Source: a virus
Virus record (IMG/VR): IMGVR_UViG_3300032278_000024
Span: 1 to 42,696 of that record
DNA length: 42,696 bases
Strand: one strand, 5' to 3'
A program made the translations under genes and the position numbers. Shown piece by piece: positions 18,362 through 25,954 of the stretch (its first letter is position 1; every line of letters begins with the position of its first letter). The notes under the pieces were generated by a model. The model made no database searches. It was not told where the DNA came from and saw only the letters and a list, made by a program, of their open reading frames with translations.

Positions 18362-19970
18362 CTAACTCTTGAACTGCTTTAATAAGTGTGAATACTAAGT
18401 ATTGGATGTCTAAGTTTCGTAAATCCCTACCATCATTTTGTGGTACGTACCCAACAGCTTGTGGTAAAATATCTTCAAGCTCTTGCGCTATTATCCCAAA
18501 GGTATCCCTAGTGAGATCCTTCTTCCAGTTAAACTTACGCACCTTCATGAGAGCAATCTTAGTTAGAGAAGATTCAGTATAGTCTTCAATGTTCGTCTTT
18601 AACCGCTCATCAGAAAAGCTAGGATAGATGCCAAAGTTGGTCACCCATGCTTCCCCAGTAGAGGGGTCATTCCCACCAGGGTTTGTGCCTAAGCTATTCT
18701 GGAACCAAAGGTAGTCAGATGGGGAACCTGTATTGTTAGATGTATGATTTATTGATATTATATTAGAGGCTATGTAACTAGTATTAGCGGTATTAAAATT
18801 TGACTGGGTACCATACCCACTAACACTGTTTACTGCACCAATATTAAGGCAAGAAGCTGCTCCACCTCCAGCACCGGTACCACCATCCGCAACAGCAACA
18901 TCAGTACCACCAGAACGGTAGACTGTAGAATCAATAGCGACAGTAAGTGTCTTAACTCCACCATCAGCAGTGTTGCTACCAGATGTGTCGATCCCTGTCC
19001 CACCTGCTATTTTAAGTACTTGGCTAGCTGCGTTAATAGCCATATTATCTCCACTATCACCTTTCAGATCAAGGTCGTTAAGAGCATCCTGGTCATCAAC
19101 GTATTGCTTGATACTTGCCTGTGTGGCTAGGTGAGCGGTGGAGTCTGAGTCCATATCATCTTCATTCAACACCAACCCGTTACCAGTTATAGAGGCAGCA
19201 GCCAAAACTCCGTATATAGTAAGTTCATCAGTCGCCTGGTCACTACCTAACTGAGTGTTACCATTGATTGTAAGATTACCTAGAGCAGTTATGTGACTTA
19301 AAGTTGTAATGTTACCATCAACACCAAGGTTACCCTCTATGTCACAATTACCATCTGTGCCAGGTATACTCTTACTTGGACCTACAGCGAGTCTAGTTGT
19401 TATAACCTTCGTGCATCTTTCCCTGCTACCAATATCCATGTTGTCCAACTTTCCTGTACCGCTATCAGCTATCTCAAGGTTGGCATGGTTAGAGATGATA
19501 GGATTGTCAAGGGTCTTGCTTACAAGAGTTTGCGTATGGTCCAGAGTTACTACAGTATGCCTAGAATTACCAAAGTCAGCAGCAGCAGAGCCTTGAAAGT
19601 GTAGCTCAGTTGTTTTGTTAGCTGCACCACTACTATCTTTACCAGTTACTCCCAGCCAAAGTTCACCGAATGTAATATTGCTACCCAAAGGGGGAGGAGA
19701 GCCACCCGCATTAAGAATACCTAGACCAGTTGTAGGAGTGTAATCTAGATTGAGTTCTTTGAGTGTAACTCTACGATGGAACCCTGTATCTTCATTCGCA
19801 GCCATACCAGCTAGTGTACCAGCACTAGGTTCCCCAGTGCCACCAACCATGTGGTCTCTGTTCATCCGCTCGCGGATAGCTTCCTTAGTCTCTCTAATAC
19901 GAAGAGCACCCTCTAATACATCATCTGTGTTTGCTGGGCTAGTTTCTAGCCACGGAACGCTATTAGCCAT
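18342..19970 (-). CDS. Second fiber with C-terminal S74 chaperone, between adaptor and nozzle genes
   Basis: The 542-residue protein starts MANSVPWLETSPANTDDVLEGALRIRETKEAI, a segment seen at the N-terminus of several phage fibers. It continues with beta-rich shaft repeats (NLTINGNTQLGS, ITGNGLVLNED, GGTGAGG) and ends in a short S74 intramolecular chaperone of about 90 residues: SDERLK gives the Ser453-Lys458 dyad, followed by FGIIAQELEDILP and LIKAVQEL. It is the second S74 fiber in the genome. Its place between adaptor and nozzle suggests a head, collar or upper-tail appendage, though gene order does not prove location. AGGT lies shortly before the ATG. Confidence 0.9.
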   Translation of the reverse strand: MANSVPWLETSPANTDDVLEGALRIRETKEAIRERMNRDHMVGGTGEPSAGTLAGMAANEDTGFHRRVTLKELNLDYTPTTGLGILNAGGSPPPLGSNITFGELWLGVTGKDSSGAANKTTELHFQGSAAADFGNSRHTVVTLDHTQTLVSKTLDNPIISNHANLEIADSGTGKLDNMDIGSRERCTKVITTRLAVGPSKSIPGTDGNCDIEGNLGVDGNITTLSHITALGNLTINGNTQLGSDQATDELTIYGVLAAASITGNGLVLNEDDMDSDSTAHLATQASIKQYVDDQDALNDLDLKGDSGDNMAINAASQVLKIAGGTGIDTSGSNTADGGVKTLTVAIDSTVYRSGGTDVAVADGGTGAGGGAASCLNIGAVNSVSGYGTQSNFNTANTSYIASNIISINHTSNNTGSPSDYLWFQNSLGTNPGGNDPSTGEAWVTNFGIYPSFSDERLKTNIEDYTESSLTKIALMKVRKFNWKKDLTRDTFGIIAQELEDILPQAVGYVPQNDGRDLRNLDIQYLVFTLIKAVQELDDRTKS

Positions 19971-19972
19971 AG

Positions 19973-20662
19973 TTACCTAACTGATTTAATGAATGGTTGC
20001 TTCCAGTAGTCTGACATTGGAGCATATGCCATGCTGTCTATCTTCATATAAAGGTCTGGCTTCATGTTCTGAGCATCTATAGCTTCCTTGACCATAGATT
20101 TAAATATAGCCCAGTACGCACCAGCTCGATCTGGACTGTTGAGATGATACAATGCCCAGCAGATAGTGAGAGCTATAATGAGGTCATCCTTCTTTACTAG
20201 CTCGCTCTTCTCATCGTCTGAGAACAGGTCAGCTGGCCATTTGGAGTGCCTAAACTTAGCAGAGTACGCATCATCTGGAGGTGGGTATAACTCTACTGTT
20301 TCACCCCATAACGAGTATGTGTCGGGTCTTCCCGTAGTGTTACCGTAAAGAGGGTAGTAGTGATCCTTCCACTGCTTATGGTCTACCGCCTGCAAGTGGT
20401 AGAGATCACCACTATCCAAAATGTTAATACCATGTAGTTCCCGAGTGCCTGTAGGCAAGGAGACAGAACCATCGACAAATGCATCACCAGTGTACGTGAT
20501 GTCAACCGCTGTGGTAGTGATGGACTCTTCAAAATCAAAGAATCTAGCTACCCGTAGCTGACAAGTGTTAACGAGTGGAGTCAGATGTACATCCAAATCC
20601 TCCCTATTACCAAGTGCCAACCGTACTTGGTCTTTCATTTGGCTTAAAGTTAAGTCTCCCAT
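19973..20662 (-). CDS. Head-to-tail adaptor protein (tail tubular A-like)
   Basis: The 229-residue protein begins MGDLTLSQMKDQVRLALGNRED and holds VNTCQLRVARFFDFEE, FRHSKWPADLFSDDE and DLIIALTICWALYHL. This layout, a helical start, a beta middle and a helical C-terminal half with a conserved Trp in an ALTICWALYHL-like helix, is typical of podovirus adaptors that dock under the portal. It lies between the decoration protein and a fiber gene, with the nozzle gene close downstream. No strong ribosome-binding site is visible before the ATG. Confidence 0.8.
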   Translation of the reverse strand: MGDLTLSQMKDQVRLALGNREDLDVHLTPLVNTCQLRVARFFDFEESITTTAVDITYTGDAFVDGSVSLPTGTRELHGINILDSGDLYHLQAVDHKQWKDHYYPLYGNTTGRPDTYSLWGETVELYPPPDDAYSAKFRHSKWPADLFSDDEKSELVKKDDLIIALTICWALYHLNSPDRAGAYWAIFKSMVKEAIDAQNMKPDLYMKIDSMAYAPMSDYWKQPFIKSVR

Positions 20663-20666
20663 AGAA

Positions 20667-21140
20667 CTACGCTGGACAGGTTAAGATTACTGTTTTAGCA
20701 CTAGCATTCGAAGCTACAGCTGCGTTGTTTAACGTAACAGCAGTTTGAATTGACAGCGCACCATCAGTAGAAAACTTACAAGGGCAACCATTTGAACCAG
20801 AAGCGATAGCCTGAGATACAGTGGCTGGTCCCTTAACCTGAACCCAACAAAACTGCCCATCAGCAGGTGCGCTAACCAGCATTCCCGCAGGTATCGGTGT
20901 AGCGTCACAAGTAGATACATCAGCTGTGACCTTAGTCCGGTCAGCAGCCAAGTAACCTACTATAACACCATCCGCAGCAGCCACGCCAGTGGACCCAGCA
21001 GTGTACTCTAGATAGCGGTACACCTTCACACCATGATAGCGTGTAGATCCAATTACTTCCTTAGCAGTAGTATCGACCTGTGTTACCGCTGCTGCCCATA
21101 CGACTTTTTGCCCTTTGTCGTCAAAGGTTGATTCGGCCAT
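20667..21140 (-). CDS. Capsid decoration / head-stabilising protein
   Basis: The 157-residue protein is rich in Ala, Val, Thr and Gly, with a predicted all-beta fold (YHGVKVYRYLEYTAGSTG, GVIVGYLAADRTKVTADV, FCWVQVKGPATV). It resembles DUF2190-type capsid decoration proteins in composition, length and its place directly after the major capsid gene. GGAG lies five bases before the ATG. Decoration is inferred from context and fold-like pattern, not a diagnostic motif. Confidence 0.7.
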   Translation of the reverse strand: MAESTFDDKGQKVVWAAAVTQVDTTAKEVIGSTRYHGVKVYRYLEYTAGSTGVAAADGVIVGYLAADRTKVTADVSTCDATPIPAGMLVSAPADGQFCWVQVKGPATVSQAIASGSNGCPCKFSTDGALSIQTAVTLNNAAVASNASAKTVILTCPA

Positions 21141-21151
21141 AATAGCTCCTT

Positions 21152-22174
21152 CTAATAAATGTCAAAGATTACACCACTAGAACGACGCATAGTGGTGATC
21201 ATGTTACAAGCAGTAACAATCTGGGCTGCTCGCTTCAACTGATTAGGAACTGGCTTCCACTCTGTCATATCAAAGAACATACCTGGATCATAGAACATAG
21301 TAACATGGTCACAGTCTATGAAGTACATACGACTACCATTGCTGGATGTCGGGCACGTATCTGTGGACAGGATGGGTAGACCCTCGAACGTGAGTGTCTG
21401 GAAGCTCATATCACCGACCTTCTGAGTAATGATACGCAGTTTGTCGTCAATAGAAGCATTGTACAGCCGATAGGTTGCTTTGTCCGTCAGAATAATGTCA
21501 GGACGAGCGTTCCCGAGTGACTTAGATGTAGAGTCAATCATGTCACGCATAGCAACAATACCACGGTCAGGGCCGGAGGCATGAGCAGTCCCGAAACCTT
21601 GAGAGCTACCACTTCCACCATAACCAGCATAGTATCCGTAGAACTTATTCTTCCACCACGTATATGTGGCAGAGTTTATTTGTCCCACAGTACCAGCACC
21701 GTCATCAGCAATTAGATGCTGTAAGCCTTCCATTTGCTTGCCATTGGAATCAATATCAGCAAAAAGTTTAGACTCAAGCTCTTTTACTAAGGTGTCCTTA
21801 GTAACTTGCATCTTGTGTTTTAGCAGGTTGATGAGCTGCATTTTGCCACGGTTCTTCTGCTCCTCAATTTGAGTGCGAGTAACCGAAGCTACGAGATATT
21901 TCCAATCCCACTGAGCCGAACTGATCGGATCGAGATCGTTAATATTCACAGCATCCTGCTCGTTAATCCAGGCCAGTGTATCGTTCTCGGCATTACTTAC
22001 CGGGGTTTCGATATACTTACCACCTACGAACGGCTGGATCTTACCCTTACTCCGTAGGTAGTTGTAGAACACAATCTCTTCAAAGATTTGATCTACTACC
22101 GTTTTCTTCATATGTCTCCAGGTAGCCACGGCCATGCTATCTAGGACTTCACTAAATGTACGCACTGATGCCAT
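21152..22174 (-). CDS. Major capsid protein
   Basis: The 340-residue protein starts MASVRTFSEVLDSMAVATW and has a long N-terminal helix, the segment KYIETPVSNAENDTLAWINE, a central LLKHKMQVTKDTLVKELESKL helix, and a C-terminal half with PDIILTDKATYRLY and MYFIDCDHVTMFYDPGMFF. These fit HK97-fold capsid subunits of the type common in podoviruses (E-loop, spine helix, A domain). It directly follows the scaffold gene, and AGGAG lies seven bases upstream of the ATG. It would build the icosahedral head. Confidence 0.92.
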   Translation of the reverse strand: MASVRTFSEVLDSMAVATWRHMKKTVVDQIFEEIVFYNYLRSKGKIQPFVGGKYIETPVSNAENDTLAWINEQDAVNINDLDPISSAQWDWKYLVASVTRTQIEEQKNRGKMQLINLLKHKMQVTKDTLVKELESKLFADIDSNGKQMEGLQHLIADDGAGTVGQINSATYTWWKNKFYGYYAGYGGSGSSQGFGTAHASGPDRGIVAMRDMIDSTSKSLGNARPDIILTDKATYRLYNASIDDKLRIITQKVGDMSFQTLTFEGLPILSTDTCPTSSNGSRMYFIDCDHVTMFYDPGMFFDMTEWKPVPNQLKRAAQIVTACNMITTMRRSSGVIFDIY

Positions 22175-22177
22175 ATG

Positions 22178-22882
22178 TTACTCCTGTATTGGCGGTGAAT
22201 GCGAAAATGTGTCCTCAGTATTAAATAGCTTGTTTAGTCCCTCATTAGTGACTTCTTCTTGGAAAGCACGTTCTGCTGCTTGATCAAAGTCGAGGTCACC
22301 TCCTCCGGAACTAGGTTCTCCTATCAGCCTGGAAGTGGGCAATAGACCACCTGCTAACGGTGCAGGTGGTTTGGAGTTCGTCTTGAACTCATTAACCATA
22401 TCGGGATTATCTGCCTTAGCGAGTTTATACGCATCTTCGATACTGAGTTTGAACCCAGCACTGTTGCGTGTCTCTACAAGGTCAGCAGCTTTATTTGCAA
22501 AATGCTCGAAGTCAGGATACCGATCTCGTAGCTGTGAGATCTCTGACTGTACTTGAGTGTCCACGTTAAGCTGTTGTTGGTTTTGCATACCCTGTTGAAG
22601 AGGCGTCATAGCATCACGTAGTGTGTTGTTAAGCGCAGCATTAAACCTGTTCTCCATATGACCTAAGAGTTGTGCATTTGACATACTCTCTATATCCTCT
22701 TCTGATACCACAGGCATCTCAGCCTTTGGTTCGTAGGCTGGTTCGGATGTGGCCTCCTCAAGTCTAGTAGTAAGTGCTTTAAGTTGTTCATCCTGTGTAG
22801 CCATCCTAGCACTAGCAGCCTCTACAAAGTTTACCAGTGCTTGCAAATCAACCTGTTGACCTTGCTCTTCTTGCTCTGCCAT
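22178..22882 (-). CDS. Capsid scaffold protein
   Basis: The 234-residue protein is acidic, Gln-rich and mostly helical, with a coiled-coil N-terminal third (AASARMATQDEQLKALTTRL) and a flexible Pro/Gly C-terminal tail. This composition, and the place between portal and major capsid genes, are typical of scaffolding proteins that direct procapsid assembly and then leave. AGGAG lies six bases before the ATG. Its start overlaps the end of a 73-residue upstream gene by 35 bases. Confidence 0.83.
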   Translation of the reverse strand: MAEQEEQGQQVDLQALVNFVEAASARMATQDEQLKALTTRLEEATSEPAYEPKAEMPVVSEEDIESMSNAQLLGHMENRFNAALNNTLRDAMTPLQQGMQNQQQLNVDTQVQSEISQLRDRYPDFEHFANKAADLVETRNSAGFKLSIEDAYKLAKADNPDMVNEFKTNSKPPAPLAGGLLPTSRLIGEPSSGGGDLDFDQAAERAFQEEVTNEGLNKLFNTEDTFSHSPPIQE

Positions 22883-23069
22883 CTTTGACTCCTATCGTTT
22901 GAGTTTGTTGTCCATGATAACGCCACTGATGTAACGCTTTCTTCATCTTATCACGGATAGTTTCCAGCATACCCATCGGTATGCAACCTGCGTCACCTTC
23001 TACGGTGACATCAATACCATAGCCTTCGGGCTTGGTACTATAGTTTACTATGATTTTGCATTCAGCCAT
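22848..23069 (-). CDS. Small unknown protein before scaffold gene
   Basis: The ATG at 23069 (MAECKIIVNYS) overlaps the preceding stop in an ATGGCTGA arrangement; a GTG nine bases earlier is possible but less likely. The 73-residue product has a beta-type start (KIIVNYSTKPEGYGIDVTV), a helix (PMGMLETIRDKMKKALHQW) and a basic C-terminus (GRARRARSTG). No family is recognised. It is translationally packed with the zinc-ribbon gene upstream and the scaffold gene downstream. Confidence 0.7.
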   Translation of the reverse strand: MAECKIIVNYSTKPEGYGIDVTVEGDAGCIPMGMLETIRDKMKKALHQWRYHGQQTQTIGVKDGRARRARSTG

Positions 23070-23349
23070 AATACTCACTCGTCAGTTCGACTGGGTTAGG
23101 GTTTCTATCGTTTGCATATTTGATCGCATCTAGTAGCTTACGCTTGGACGTACAATGGACGCCCTCCCGGTTACCAGGTTCGATCTGATAATTGCCCTCA
23201 TAGAAGAGGACAGGCTTTCCGAGTTTAAACCATACTATCGTGGTTGGACCTTCGCAGATATTACACTTGACGTCGAGTCTATCTTCGTAGGTCACAGTAT
23301 CCTCGAAAACTGTGTCACAGGCTTCACACCTGAAATCGTAGCTAGGCAC
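23062..23349 (-). CDS. FmdB-type zinc-ribbon protein
   Basis: The 95-residue protein begins MPSYDFRCEACDTVFED and has a second Cys pair in KCNICEG, so C8, C11, C29 and C32 form a CxxC-x17-CxxC ribbon. The MPxYxFxCxxC start is the hallmark of the FmdB family of small regulatory zinc ribbons, which phages often carry in the packaging/head block. Its role there is unknown; the C-terminal half (REGVHCTSKRKLLDAIKYA) may contact nucleic acid. It overlaps both neighbours by 8 bases. Confidence 0.82.
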   Translation of the reverse strand: MPSYDFRCEACDTVFEDTVTYEDRLDVKCNICEGPTTIVWFKLGKPVLFYEGNYQIEPGNREGVHCTSKRKLLDAIKYANDRNPNPVELTSEYYG

Positions 23350-23623
23350 CTCTTAGTCTCTTTGTTGCTGTTGAAGTATATTGCTTTGATTGTTGCACAC
23401 TATGCTCTCGTGTCTTTCTAGCCTTGCGTTCCCTATACAACTTAGGATAGTACTTTTTGAGATACCGTAGTGCACCACTCTCTTCCTCAAACGTGCCAGG
23501 ACCGAAATGATCAGATGGTGCTTTAGGTACTGTAGCTTTACTTGGGTCCACTGATAGGCTTTGATGCCTACGAAGGAACTCAGCTACTCTGTCGCTACGC
23601 TTACGCTTTTTTTGGTCTGCCAC
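23342..23623 (-). CDS. Small basic protein, unknown
   Basis: The 93-residue protein is strongly basic, with Lys/Arg clusters at both ends (DQKKRKRSDR and RERKARKTREHS) and a helical middle (SGALRYLKKYYPKLYRE). It overlaps its neighbours by 8 and 23 bases. Together with the next two upstream genes it forms a group of short, basic, probably nucleic-acid-binding proteins between portal and scaffold. No family is recognised. Confidence 0.7.
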   Translation of the reverse strand: MADQKKRKRSDRVAEFLRRHQSLSVDPSKATVPKAPSDHFGPGTFEEESGALRYLKKYYPKLYRERKARKTREHSVQQSKQYTSTATKRLRGA

Positions 23624-23924
23624 GTTGCTTTGGTGCTGATTTAGTTTCTATAGGTTCAGGCTTCTGGGCAACTGGAGGTTCGGCAACCGAGGGCTGCTTC
23701 AAAACTGCAAGGGGTTCTCTCACAAAGCACCATCCGTTTGTCTGATACTTTGGGAAGACAGTATCCGAGGCAGCACCTGACTTATAGTGCGCCCAAGAAT
23801 CGTACTTTTGACCTTGGGGATCATCTGGTAGCCCATGGGTGGTTGCAAACTTAGCATACCACGCTGGGAAACCCTTCTTGTCCTCATCGGTCCAGGTGTT
23901 TATTTTAACTCTATGTCTACTCAT
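23601..23924 (-). CDS. Small protein with C-terminal AT-hook-like motif
   Basis: The 107-residue protein has an aromatic-rich N-terminal part (WTDEDKKGFPAWYAKF) followed by a Pro/Lys-rich tail that ends KQRGRPKKA. RGRPKK is the core of the AT-hook, a minor-groove DNA-binding motif. It may bind DNA during packaging or in the virion, but no phage family is recognised. It overlaps the previous gene by 4 bases (ATGA-type) and the next by 23. Confidence 0.7.
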   Translation of the reverse strand: MSRHRVKINTWTDEDKKGFPAWYAKFATTHGLPDDPQGQKYDSWAHYKSGAASDTVFPKYQTNGWCFVREPLAVLKQPSVAEPPVAQKPEPIETKSAPKQRGRPKKA

Positions 23925-24139
23925 TTTGGTCCTTTCAAGTAAGGTGCCTTCTTAGATACTTGCTGCCCCTGCAAAGACTGCTTCGGTCTAGTCTGTACTT
24001 CCTTAACAGGTGTTTCACTCTTAGTGAGCTTTCTACCCTTCTTGAGCTGTGGGTGCGTACCCTTCTTAACTTGTGTCGTTTGAGATGCTCTCTTACCTAA
24101 TTTGCTAAATAAAGCAAACAAGCGTACTAATCCACTCAT
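23921..24139 (-). CDS. Small very basic protein, unknown
   Basis: The 72-residue protein begins with a short hydrophobic stretch (SGLVRLFALFSKLG) and continues as a disordered Lys/Gln-rich tail (KKGTHPQLKKGRKL, KQSLQGQQVSKKAPYLKGPK). The high positive charge suggests DNA or RNA contact. It shares ATGA-type overlaps with both neighbours, which supports coupled translation. No known domain is seen. Confidence 0.65.
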   Translation of the reverse strand: MSGLVRLFALFSKLGKRASQTTQVKKGTHPQLKKGRKLTKSETPVKEVQTRPKQSLQGQQVSKKAPYLKGPK

Positions 24140-24282
24140 AAGTCAACCTTTACTTTGTATGGACCCTTCATCTTAGCCATGTCCCTGAGCCAGTATACTG
24201 CAGCTGAGTCATAGTGTGTAGGATCGTTGTGAGGATCACCGTTGTAGTTAGGCTTCTTCTTCTGCTTACTTTCGTACTTCAT
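24136..24282 (-). CDS. 48-residue protein after the portal gene
   Basis: This short frame starts at the ATG at 24282 (MKYESKQKKKPNYNGDPHND) and ends VKVDL with a TGA that overlaps the next ATG (ATGA). GGTGG lies just upstream, overlapping the end of the portal gene. It fills the only gap in this otherwise gapless operon, and its downstream ATGA overlap supports it being translated. The sequence is basic at the N-terminus, then PTHYDSAAVYWLRDMAKMK. Function is unknown. Confidence 0.6.
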   Translation of the reverse strand: MKYESKQKKKPNYNGDPHNDPTHYDSAAVYWLRDMAKMKGPYKVKVDL

Positions 24283-24289
24283 AGTCCAC

Positions 24290-25954
24290 CTATGCTGCCT
24301 TTTGAATCTGTTGTCCTAGTTGGGATACAGACATTGGGTTCTGTTGAGTTCCCGGTGCTCCTGGTGCCTGCTCCTGTAACATATCATCGAATTGTACTCC
24401 TACTTGGTTGTCAAGTAGATACTTAGTTAGTTTGACATTATCTACCAGTGGGTTTTGGGCTAGAATCTGGTATGTACGGATGGAACGTTCCTCCCGAACC
24501 TTGCGAGTCTCTGCTACGGAAGAGTCTGGATCTACTTTGATAAAGAACCTGTAGCCTGCTAACTCTCGTCCTACGAACTTAACCCACACAGGTAGCTGGT
24601 CTGGACCTACCACCTGAATAACCTGCTCTTCACTCCAGTGTCTGTATATTACTTCGTGCATAAGACGTACCATGCTGGTGTGTGCATCCGCTATAACGTC
24701 TCTACGTTCGTCCTCACGTATGCTAGCAGCCTCACGGATAGCTTGGACTTCGGTGGCTGTACGGTCTGCTGAACCTTCACCAAATGAACCTGCTTCGTTC
24801 CTACTAAGCCCCATGATTTCACGAATATCGGTCATTATCCTATCTTCAGCCTTGAGTAGACTGTCGGGTATTGGTGCTACCTCAATATTCTTGATCCCGT
24901 TCATGTTAAGCACTCTAACCAACCCAGGTCCACTCTCATCCAGTAGTTTTGCAGCCTCTTCCTCGTTGATTGCACCCTTCTCTACTATGAACTTAACGAT
25001 ACTAAGACGGCGATGTTGCATCATCTGAGTCTTGATCTCATTAATCTCACGCTGGAAAGGCTCTAGTATCTTAATGTCCGGTACTCCCCAGAAGCACTCG
25101 TTATCCGGGTTGAAGACCATAGGGAAGTACGGCACCCCATTATCCATCTGGAGTTCGTCATCCTCATAGTAGAGGATCTTGTCCGTTAGACTAGGACAAA
25201 TGACGAAGACCTTCCCTGTTCGCTTATCCCGCACTTCCCACAGGTCAACTATGTTACGAGGATTAGTTGTGATAACCTCGTAAAGACCCATAGTGTCTTT
25301 GTTACGAACCGCTTGATCTGCAATATCCTTGGTATTACTGAAGCGAGTGTCTGCCACTACATCATCTGTGAATCTCGTGATCTTCTCGGCTGTAAAGTAT
25401 GCACTATCAAACCGATCTGTGCCGAACGGCACCACGAAGTTACCCGTATCCACAGTACGATACCAGGGCATATTGTCCATCACGTTCTCGCCCCACTCTA
25501 CTTTGTCACCTCCTTTTGTAGTGGGTGCGTCTGTCCCCATAGGTTCGGGTGTGGGAGTGTACTGAGCACCAAAGCCAAACTTACCTATGCCAGTTCCGTG
25601 GAAGAAAGCATTCTGAACCTGACGCTTACTCTCGTGCTTGACGCCCATATGAGTCATCATTTGGTTACTCACTCGTTCCATAACCTTAGCTACTGCGGCA
25701 GCCTCTGGACCAGGCTTCTTCGGTGTTATGCTGATACCTGGATTCCTGAAGTATATCCTCGGGGTAAGCATCCGAAGCATCATAAACACAATATTCTTAG
25801 GAAGCACATTACGAGTATCGTAGTCACCACGATAGTATGCTTGCCACAGCTTCCAGTCGTCCTCGTTAGCCCACTGCTTGCGGTAGGTTTCACCAGCTTT
25901 TATCTGGTCTTCCCACCACGCTACTTCGGGTTTGGTGCCTTTGTAACCTTCCAT
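24290..25954 (-). CDS. Portal protein
   Basis: The 554-residue protein has the usual portal layout: a helical N-terminus (WWEDQIKAGETYRKQW), LPKNIVFMMLRMLTPRIYF, a central wing region, then the stem-region helices FQREINEIKTQMMQHRRL. These are followed by IREIMGLSRNEAGSFGEG and ADRTATEVQAIREAASIRED, which resemble the crown-side helices of podovirus portals. It forms the dodecameric DNA channel at one capsid vertex and works with the terminase encoded two genes upstream. The start overlaps the PurD-like gene by 34 bases. Confidence 0.9.
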   Translation of the reverse strand: MEGYKGTKPEVAWWEDQIKAGETYRKQWANEDDWKLWQAYYRGDYDTRNVLPKNIVFMMLRMLTPRIYFRNPGISITPKKPGPEAAAVAKVMERVSNQMMTHMGVKHESKRQVQNAFFHGTGIGKFGFGAQYTPTPEPMGTDAPTTKGGDKVEWGENVMDNMPWYRTVDTGNFVVPFGTDRFDSAYFTAEKITRFTDDVVADTRFSNTKDIADQAVRNKDTMGLYEVITTNPRNIVDLWEVRDKRTGKVFVICPSLTDKILYYEDDELQMDNGVPYFPMVFNPDNECFWGVPDIKILEPFQREINEIKTQMMQHRRLSIVKFIVEKGAINEEEAAKLLDESGPGLVRVLNMNGIKNIEVAPIPDSLLKAEDRIMTDIREIMGLSRNEAGSFGEGSADRTATEVQAIREAASIREDERRDVIADAHTSMVRLMHEVIYRHWSEEQVIQVVGPDQLPVWVKFVGRELAGYRFFIKVDPDSSVAETRKVREERSIRTYQILAQNPLVDNVKLTKYLLDNQVGVQFDDMLQEQAPGAPGTQQNPMSVSQLGQQIQKAA

